From Klebsiella pneumoniae (GTDB lineage Bacteria > Pseudomonadota > Gammaproteobacteria > Ga0077536): DNA of 6,209 nt. A program made the translations under genes and the position numbers. The notes under the pieces are model-generated. The model saw only the letters and a list, made by a program, of their open reading frames with translations. It made no database searches and was not told the DNA's origin. Each line of letters opens with the position of its first letter. Position 1 is the first letter of the stretch. Shown piece by piece: positions 1 to 5,313 of this stretch. The stretch is taken from NCBI GenBank assembly GCA_945873015.1, contig CAMCBY010000264.1, forward strand, positions 1 through 6,209. Reading direction: 5' to 3'.

Positions 1-368
1 ACCGGGTCGCCCGGCACGTATTGTTTCTCGACCCCCACCGCGAGCGCCATACGATACATGCCGGAGCCGACCGCCAGCACCGCGTCGTGGAACGCGAGAG
101 TGCCGGCACCGGTACCACCCGAGACATGGCACATGGCGAGACCGGACAGGCCGGTGTAACCGAGCGCGACCGGCGCGATGGCATCGCTCTGACCGGTGAA
201 AAAGCCGTGGTAGCAGTTCGATACATAGGCGATGTCGAGCAGACGCGGGGCTATGCCGGCATCTTCAATCGCCAGCCACACCGCATCGCGCGCGAGCTCG
301 CCCAGACGCTTATCGGCGAACTGGCCGAAACGATGCATACCAACGCCGAGGACCACCACCTCATCCAT
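1..368 (-). CDS. Thiolase-like protein (SCP2/lipid-transfer thiolase family), N-terminal part, cut by the window edge
   Basis: The 122 visible residues begin MDEVVVLGVGMHRFGQF, the usual first strand and loop of SCP2-type thiolases. They continue with a helix (LGELARDAVWLAIEDAG, residues 22-38), a FFTGQ stretch near 56-60 and AVLAVGSGMYRMALAVGVEK at 96-115, which is the strand and helix that follow the active-site loop. Canonical members have a V-E-N-x-C-A-S-G loop carrying the acylated Cys. Here an ungapped match gives V82-S-G-G-T86-G-A-G, with Thr at the Cys position; the only nearby Cys is C80, six residues earlier. Known Cys-dependent family members transfer acyl groups or cleave 3-ketoacyl-CoA, while relatives paired with DUF35 proteins can be retro-aldolases, as in steroid side-chain degradation. 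The ATG at 368 is the only in-frame start after a stop at 419-417. It overlaps the DUF35 gene by 8 bases, with a weak AGG 8 bases upstream. The family is clear; the reaction is not, and the C-terminal catalytic residues are outside the window. Confidence 0.88.
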   Translation of the reverse strand, partial: MDEVVVLGVGMHRFGQFADKRLGELARDAVWLAIEDAGIAPRLLDIAYVSNCYHGFFTGQSDAIAPVALGYTGLSGLAMCHVSGGTGAGTLAFHDAVLAVGSGMYRMALAVGVEKQYVPGDP

Positions 369-813
369 GCTGTGAGCCTGCGTCTTTTGTTGCGAGCGGG
401 TGAAACTTCCACCCGATCACGTCCACCTCGCCATCGCGGCTGACCGGCACTATCGACATCTCAACGCGCTGACCGGCCACCAGCGCATCGTCACGCGCTT
501 CGCAGCCATCGATCAGCGAATACACCAGCGGGCCGTCATCGAGTTCGACGAAGGCCTGAATGTAAGGCGTGGCGAATCCGCGTGGACCGTGATGGGCCAC
601 TACAAAACGGTCGATGCGTCCCGCGCCGCGCAAACGATGGCCCGTCATGCTGTTGTGCGACACACAGGCCGGACAGTCCTGCATGGCCGGGAACACCACT
701 TCGCCGCAGCGCTGACAACGGCTGCCGAGCAGCCACGGCAGCCCATGCTCGTTATCCGCCGCCGCGAACAGGCCTTCGCCGACGGCGCGTGTGGTGGCAG
801 GGTGCGACTTCAT
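361..813 (-). CDS. DUF35 zinc-ribbon / OB-fold protein, partner of the adjacent thiolase-like protein
   Basis: This 150-residue protein is full length for the DUF35 family (usually about 130-160). An N-terminal helical stretch leads to a rubredoxin-like zinc ribbon with C33-x2-C36-G and C47-P-x-C50. An OB-fold follows at about 58-140, recognisable from GRIDRFVVAHHG (65-76), PYIQAFVELDDGP (83-95) and the LVAGQRVEM strand (111-119). DUF35 proteins are small cytoplasmic subunits that bind thiolase or ketosynthase-like enzymes. In characterised cases they support acyl transfer (the PhlB type, and the archaeal thiolase/HMG-CoA synthase bridge) or aldol cleavage of CoA thioesters (the ChsH2-Ltp2 type). 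The gene directly precedes and overlaps a thiolase-like gene, which fits that partnership. Its ATG shares its A with the TGA of the preceding gene (TGATG), and no Shine-Dalgarno sequence is visible, so translation probably depends on reinitiation. Family assignment is secure; the substrate is unknown. Confidence 0.92.
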   Translation of the reverse strand: MKSHPATTRAVGEGLFAAADNEHGLPWLLGSRCQRCGEVVFPAMQDCPACVSHNSMTGHRLRGAGRIDRFVVAHHGPRGFATPYIQAFVELDDGPLVYSLIDGCEARDDALVAGQRVEMSIVPVSRDGEVDVIGWKFHPLATKDAGSQHG

Positions 814-3023
814 CAGCCGGCCGATGCGACGCGCGTCGGCGTGTTATCGCTACGCGCGACACGCGGCACCGGCAGGACGGGCGTGCCGTCCACCACCACA
901 TCAACACACAAGGCCGCTGCACAGAGCGGACAATAATATTCACGCATCATCACCGCCGGCGCTTCATTGCGCCCACGCACATTCATTTCGAGTTCGGCGT
1001 AACGTTCGCTGATGCCGCGCTCCTGCATCACCACGGCCGCGCGCCAGTTGTCGTGGCCTGCGGCGAGCACTTCCTGGCACGAGCCGCATTGCCAGTGTCC
1101 GCCATCCTCACTCAAAGTTACCGCCACACCGACACTGGCGGGGGCCTTGAGCGCACGCCGCGGGGTGGCTCCGATGCGCGCCACGCGCAATGCTTCACGC
1201 GCCGCATCGCTGGCCGCGACATCCAGCACGCCGTTGGCATCGACGATCACGCCATAGGCCGCACGCGCGTGGCCGGCCGTGATCCAGCCCGACTCGAGGT
1301 CGGCGACCACCGCTGCGCGCTCGCGCAGCAAGGGGTCGCCGAGGCCACCGCCACCGCCGCTGACAAATACCAGCACATCGTCGCGCTGCATGGTCATGTG
1401 GCCGACCTTGTTGTGCGTCACTTCATGACGGCCGGACAAACGTTCCGGCAAAGCGAGTTGACCGGCGGCGTGCAGGCTACCGAGATTCGCTTCGCGCACC
1501 AGATAATAACTGCTGCCGGCGCCGGGGAAACCGCCACCGAAACCACTCGGTGGCACTTCGGCGCAGGAATTCCAGGCCGGCCCGCCCATGCTCTCGACAT
1601 AAGCGAGCGAGAACGCCTGCTGCAAGGACTGACCACCGCGAAACTGGCCCGGTCCGCCGGAATTTGGCACCACCTTACGCCACAGGAAAAGCACTGGGTC
1701 AGCGGCTTCGTGGGTTTCGAGATCCGACAGGCCGCATCCGGTCATGCAACTTGCGCCGTAGATGTCCTGGCCGTCATGCACACTCTGTGCGCCGCCACCG
1801 ACCCCGGTCGGGCTGTCGAGATAGGGGATGACCGAGGTGCTGCCGTGTTGATTCTGGCCAAACAAGGCATTGACCGGCGTGCCGTCGTGAGCCTTGGCGG
1901 CGACGCGCGCGCGCAATTGCGGATCGTCACTCAATGCCAGTGCCTGGGACAGCACGTCACGGGTCAGTTTGCAGGCGCGCATGCCGACTTCGGCATGGCC
2001 ATCGCTGACCGGCGCCGGAGCGCGCGGATTCACTATGGTGCCCGGCGCGCCGAGGTCGATGCTGATCGGTCGCCACAGGCCGCCGTTCACGGGTAAATCG
2101 CCATAGGCGAGTGCGGTCATCAAGGCTGTCGCGGTCTGGCCCCACATCGCGCCCTGACCGGCGTTGACGAAACCATCGACCTGCGGCGCGCCGGTGTAGC
2201 TGAACTTGAGATCGCTGCCGCACACTTCCATTTTCAGACGCAGTTCAAGCAGGCGATCGGGGCCATCGTGGCCATCCCACTCGTTCCATTCGGCGGCCTC
2301 GTAGATGCCGTCGGGGATGCGTGCAATACGCTCGCGCAGCACCTGTTCGGTGATGTTCTTGTTGATGGTGCAGAACTCGCGGTAACGCGCCACACCAAAC
2401 CGGTCGACGATTTCACCGAGCTTGCGGTTGCCGACATTATTGGCCGCAATCATCGAACGCAGGTCGTTCAGCACCGGCCCCGGCGCGCGCACATTGGCGG
2501 TGATGAAGTTTTCCCATTCGCGCTCGATGGCGCCGTTACGAATCATACGAATGGCTGGAAAACGCAGGCACTCGGCATAGACATCATGGGCACCGGGCGC
2601 GATGCCGGACAAACCGGCACCGCCTAGGTCCAGTACATGCATGTTGACGAACCCCCAGCCCAGGTGTTCGCCGCGATGGAACATCGGCATGATCACCGCC
2701 ACATCGCCCTGGTGGGCGGCGCCGCCATCATGCGGGTCGTTGACTATCCAGCCATCACCGGGCCGCAGTTCACCAGCACGGCGCGCCATCTCTGCCACCA
2801 ACCGCGTACCGAGCAGGGAAGTGCCGAAGTGAAACAACACATAGGCCGCAAAACCGAGATGTTCGGGCTCGGTATCGAGCAGACAGGTCGAGAAGTCCAT
2901 CGCTTCGACCACCACCGGCGAGCCCGAGGTGCGACGCAGTGCAATGGCCATTTCGTTGGTGAGATTGTGCAGCGCCTTGCGGTGGATTTCCGCTGCGACG
3001 ACGTCGTACCCGACTTCTTTCAT
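813..3023 (-). CDS. Hydantoinase B/acetone carboxylase alpha-type subunit with fused gamma-like zinc domain
   Basis: This 736-residue protein has two parts. Residues 1 to about 565 are a HyuB/AcxB core: EAMDFSTC (40-47), NDPHDGG (95-101), a likely metal-site motif H129-x2-D132-x-GG, E151, PVNGGLWRPI (311-320), NSGGPGQFRGG (454-464) and the family hallmark SGGGGGLGDP (555-564). After a linker, residues of about 640-715 hold C646-GS-C649, a DNWRAAV stretch, REYYC and C698-PL-C701. This arrangement matches what I recall of the separate acetone carboxylase gamma subunit, which binds zinc. HyuB proteins form the catalytic subunit acting with a HyuA ATPase; members are hydantoinases, 5-oxoprolinases or ketone carboxylases. 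The fused gamma-like domain favours an ATP-dependent carboxylase of a ketone or related carbonyl compound, but hydrolase activity is not excluded. The ATG at 3023 overlaps the upstream stop as ATGA and has GGGAG 7 bases ahead. Family confidence is high; the reaction is inferred. Confidence 0.93.
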   Translation of the reverse strand: MKEVGYDVVAAEIHRKALHNLTNEMAIALRRTSGSPVVVEAMDFSTCLLDTEPEHLGFAAYVLFHFGTSLLGTRLVAEMARRAGELRPGDGWIVNDPHDGGAAHQGDVAVIMPMFHRGEHLGWGFVNMHVLDLGGAGLSGIAPGAHDVYAECLRFPAIRMIRNGAIEREWENFITANVRAPGPVLNDLRSMIAANNVGNRKLGEIVDRFGVARYREFCTINKNITEQVLRERIARIPDGIYEAAEWNEWDGHDGPDRLLELRLKMEVCGSDLKFSYTGAPQVDGFVNAGQGAMWGQTATALMTALAYGDLPVNGGLWRPISIDLGAPGTIVNPRAPAPVSDGHAEVGMRACKLTRDVLSQALALSDDPQLRARVAAKAHDGTPVNALFGQNQHGSTSVIPYLDSPTGVGGGAQSVHDGQDIYGASCMTGCGLSDLETHEAADPVLFLWRKVVPNSGGPGQFRGGQSLQQAFSLAYVESMGGPAWNSCAEVPPSGFGGGFPGAGSSYYLVREANLGSLHAAGQLALPERLSGRHEVTHNKVGHMTMQRDDVLVFVSGGGGGLGDPLLRERAAVVADLESGWITAGHARAAYGVIVDANGVLDVAASDAAREALRVARIGATPRRALKAPASVGVAVTLSEDGGHWQCGSCQEVLAAGHDNWRAAVVMQERGISERYAELEMNVRGRNEAPAVMMREYYCPLCAAALCVDVVVDGTPVLPVPRVARSDNTPTRVASAG

Positions 3024-5131
3024 GACGGCGCTCCCACCCGGCTCAATGTGTAATTCATGAATTCATCTCGTTGCGCGTGACATCCCGGCGGAACATAGAG
3101 CGTGGTATCGCTGGCATCGATAATCGCCGGCCCATCGATATGGCTGCCGCAGGTGAAACGCTGGTCGTCATAGACCGCGATGTCTTGCCAGTCGCCGAGC
3201 GAGGGCAGAAATACACGACGCGTGCCGAGCATGATCTCGGCCGGCGCGCGCGGGGCGTGAACGGCGCGCGCGATATCGGCATGGGCACGCAGGCCGGTGA
3301 CCGTGACGGTCAAGGTCAGCAATTGGGTCGCCACCCCGCGCCAGGCTGTGCCTTCACCATAGGTCTTTTCGTAGGTCTCAAAGAACTGCTGGGTGAGACG
3401 TGCCCGGTCTTGATCATTCAAGGGCCGGTCCGGCAATACCAGAGTCAACTCGTAGGACTGCCCGGAGAAGCGGAAATCGGCACTGCGCACGATACGAATG
3501 TCCTGCTCGGCGAAACCTTCGGCGCGCATCGCGGCATGGGCCTGCTCGACCATCTGTGCCGCGAGTGTGTTGACTTCATCGAGCTGTGACGCGTGACCGA
3601 GATCCCAGGCCACGGTGCGGTCGAAACGCAGCACAAAATCAGCGGCCAGAAGACCGAGCGCGCAGAAACACGAACTGTTGTGAGGGATCACCACCTCACT
3701 CATACCCAGCCGCTCGGCAATCTGCATGGCGAACAGCGGCAGGGTGCCGCCATAGGCGATGAAGGTGAAACTGCGCGGGTCGTGGCCTTTGTCGACACTG
3801 ACCTCGCGCATCGCGCTCGCCATGTTGACCACCACGAGATCATGAATCGCGCCCGCCGCCTGTTCGGCGCTCCAGCCAAACGGCGCGGCGAAGGTATCGA
3901 GCAGCGCCTGTCGCGCCAGCGCGGGCTGCAACTGAAAGCGGCCGCCGAGATAACGCTCGGCATCAATAAAACCCAAGGTCAGCATGGCATCGGTAACGGT
4001 CGCCTGGCGGCCGCCGCGACCGTAAGCCGCAGGACCTGGTTCCGAACTCGCACTCTGTGGCCCGACCTGGGGCACACCGCGCTCACCCAGCCACGCGATG
4101 GAACCACCCCCGGTGCCGACCGATACCACGTCAACAATATTCACGCCGGTATGAATGAGGCCAAGGTCGATGTTCTTTTCAATATGAATGGTGTTGTCGA
4201 CGATGATGCCGGTATCGAAGCTGGTGCCACCCATGTCGCCGATCAACGCGTGGCGGATGCCCATCCGGCGCGCCAGAGCATTGGCACCAATGGCGCCGCC
4301 GGCCGGCCCCGAGCCGAGCAGCGCGAGCGGGTAATCACGGGCGCGGCTGAGACTCAATCCACCGCCCAGGCCGGCAAAAAAAGTCAGGGCACCGGCAAGG
4401 CCGGCGGCGCGCAGCTCGGTGCTCAAAGTATCGAGGTAGGCGGCCGCACCGCGCTGCACGAAGGAATTGAGCACCGCCGTGGTCCAGCGCCGATTCTCGC
4501 CACGCACCGGAAACACGTTGTGCGAGAGCGTGACGAACATGTCGGGGGCAATGGTGTGGAGAAGTTCCAGTACACGCAATTCATGCACCGGATTGCGATA
4601 GCTGTTGAGCAGACACACCGCCAGCGCGTCGATGTCGCCCTGCGCCAGCAGGGCCTGCACTCCCGCAATAAGTTGCGTCTCGTTGAGCGGCACCAGCACC
4701 TGGCCCGCCCAATCGATACGTTCGTCCACTTCGACCACCGCGTTGGCGGCGAACAAGCGTGGTGGATTGACCTGCAGATGATCGTCGAACTCGGCGATAC
4801 GTGGCCCGCCACCGAAACGGAACGTATCCTTGAAACCTGCCGTCACGATCACACCGACCCGCGAACCACGCAAGGTGGTGATGGCATTGGTCACCACCGT
4901 CGTACCGTTGACGAACAAACGTGTGCGTTTGAGCAGCGCTTCGAGGGTCAGACCATGGTTGCCCGCCGCCACCGCCACCGCGTCGAGCACACCCCGGCTG
5001 AAGTCGTCATAGGTGGTGAAGGACTTGCCGCGCTCGAGGCGCGTGCCGACCAGGGCCGCCACGTCGGTATGGGTGCCACCCACATCGACGCCGATGTAGG
5101 CGTCGAGCAGGTTTTCAGCGTTGTTTGCCAT
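3020..5131 (-). CDS. Hydantoinase A/acetone carboxylase beta-type ATPase subunit (hydantoinase/oxoprolinase family)
   Basis: This 703-residue protein has the full set of HyuA signatures of the ASKHA ATPase fold. Phosphate-1 loop GVDVGGTHTD is at 14-23, NGTTVVTNAI at 75-84, an aspartate/arginine-rich N-terminal region reaches about 140, GSGPAGG is at 273-279, and the second nucleotide loop GDMGGTSFD is at 298-306. VGTGGGSIAW (338-347) and EPGPAAYGRGG (364-374) follow, with a C-terminal HyuA domain containing EKTYGEGTAWRG. Family members use ATP to phosphorylate or activate the carbonyl substrate and hand it to the HyuB subunit in a soluble cytoplasmic complex. Small departures from the common motifs are Asn75 where HGTT usually starts with His, and SASSEPGP in place of the usual SAGAxPGP. 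The ATG at 5131 is the only plausible start, since an in-frame stop lies about 45 bases upstream, and it has AAAGG 6 bases ahead. It is the first gene after the promoter at 5183-5211. The partner at 813-3023 points to a carboxylase over hydantoinase or oxoprolinase. Confidence 0.95.
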   Translation of the reverse strand: MANNAENLLDAYIGVDVGGTHTDVAALVGTRLERGKSFTTYDDFSRGVLDAVAVAAGNHGLTLEALLKRTRLFVNGTTVVTNAITTLRGSRVGVIVTAGFKDTFRFGGGPRIAEFDDHLQVNPPRLFAANAVVEVDERIDWAGQVLVPLNETQLIAGVQALLAQGDIDALAVCLLNSYRNPVHELRVLELLHTIAPDMFVTLSHNVFPVRGENRRWTTAVLNSFVQRGAAAYLDTLSTELRAAGLAGALTFFAGLGGGLSLSRARDYPLALLGSGPAGGAIGANALARRMGIRHALIGDMGGTSFDTGIIVDNTIHIEKNIDLGLIHTGVNIVDVVSVGTGGGSIAWLGERGVPQVGPQSASSEPGPAAYGRGGRQATVTDAMLTLGFIDAERYLGGRFQLQPALARQALLDTFAAPFGWSAEQAAGAIHDLVVVNMASAMREVSVDKGHDPRSFTFIAYGGTLPLFAMQIAERLGMSEVVIPHNSSCFCALGLLAADFVLRFDRTVAWDLGHASQLDEVNTLAAQMVEQAHAAMRAEGFAEQDIRIVRSADFRFSGQSYELTLVLPDRPLNDQDRARLTQQFFETYEKTYGEGTAWRGVATQLLTLTVTVTGLRAHADIARAVHAPRAPAEIMLGTRRVFLPSLGDWQDIAVYDDQRFTCGSHIDGPAIIDASDTTLYVPPGCHAQRDEFMNYTLSRVGAPS
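3031..3035 (-). promoter_or_regulatory. Ribosome binding site of the HyuB-type gene
   Basis: GGGAG on the minus strand lies 7 bases before the ATG at 3023, inside the last codons of the HyuA-type gene. It supports this start over any internal one and allows independent ribosome entry in addition to coupling through the ATGA overlap. The two genes downstream have no comparable site. Confidence 0.6.
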
Positions 5132-5137
5132 CGTTTG

Positions 5138-5142
5138 CCTTT
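5138..5142 (-). promoter_or_regulatory. Ribosome binding site of the HyuA-type gene
   Basis: AAAGG on the minus strand ends 6 bases before the ATG at 5131, a normal spacing. Its first two A residues are also the end of the right arm of the adjacent inverted repeat, so folding of the leader could affect access to it. Confidence 0.6.
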
Positions 5143-5160
5143 GCAGCCTCGCCTCTGCAA
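5141..5160. repeat. Inverted repeat TTGCAG-N8-CTGCAA in the leader of the HyuA-type gene
   Basis: Two perfect 6-base arms flank an 8-base centre, 10 to 29 bases upstream of the HyuA-type start and downstream of the predicted -10 box. As DNA it could be an operator for a dimeric repressor binding just after the transcription start. As RNA it could form a hairpin whose 3' arm abuts the AAAGG ribosome binding site; the loop on the message strand is itself purine-rich (AGGCGAGG). A repeat this short can occur by chance, but its position between promoter and start codon is suggestive. The symmetry is seen directly; the function is inferred. Confidence 0.5.
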
Positions 5161-5182
5161 TGTCATCAATAACTCAGGCAGC

Positions 5183-5211
5183 AATAGAGTGGAGCGTGGC
5201 GGGCTTGTCAA
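5183..5211 (-). promoter_or_regulatory. Predicted sigma70-type promoter for the carboxylase operon
   Basis: On the minus strand a perfect -35 box TTGACA (5211-5206) is followed by a 17-base spacer and TCTATT (5188-5183), which matches the -10 consensus TATAAT at 4 of 6 positions. Transcription would start near 5176, giving a leader of about 45 bases before the ATG at 5131. The spacing is optimal, and the gap is less GC-rich here than the coding sequence around it. The site lies between two genes of the same direction, so it would let the HyuA-to-thiolase operon be expressed apart from the upstream flavoprotein gene. It is a consensus match read by eye. Confidence 0.6.
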
Positions 5212-5313
5212 TTCCGCTGAAGTGAGTGGCGGTGGTAGAACATGCGCGAATCAAATGACTGCGCAGTTGTGCTGCGGCTTGCGCCGTTACTTAAGCAGCG
5301 TTTCCTTCAGTGT

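Noticed and set aside
21..443. A 140-codon open frame on the plus strand opposite the thiolase-like gene
   Set aside because: The minus-strand frame matches the thiolase N-terminus over its full visible length, and the plus-strand product has no family features.
1328..1365. Repetitive GCC/ACC-rich stretch that looks like a short tandem repeat
   Set aside because: It encodes the conserved glycine run SGGGGGLGDP of the HyuB family, so the repetition is explained by the protein motif.
582..2096. A 504-codon open frame on the plus strand opposite the HyuB-type gene
   Set aside because: It covers parts of two well-supported minus-strand genes and their junction. The product has shadow-like composition and no motif, and no ribosome binding site or promoter supports it.
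813..5131. Annotation as 5-oxoprolinase or N-methylhydantoinase subunits
   Set aside because: The two-subunit family match allows it, but the gamma-like zinc domain and the DUF35/thiolase neighbours favour a carboxylase. No amidohydrolase, carbamoylase or racemase gene of a hydantoin pathway is in the window.
5262..5276. Short hairpin CGCAG-N5-CTGCG after the flavoprotein stop, considered as a terminator
   Set aside because: The stem is only 5 base pairs and no T-run follows it on the minus strand, so it does not support intrinsic termination.
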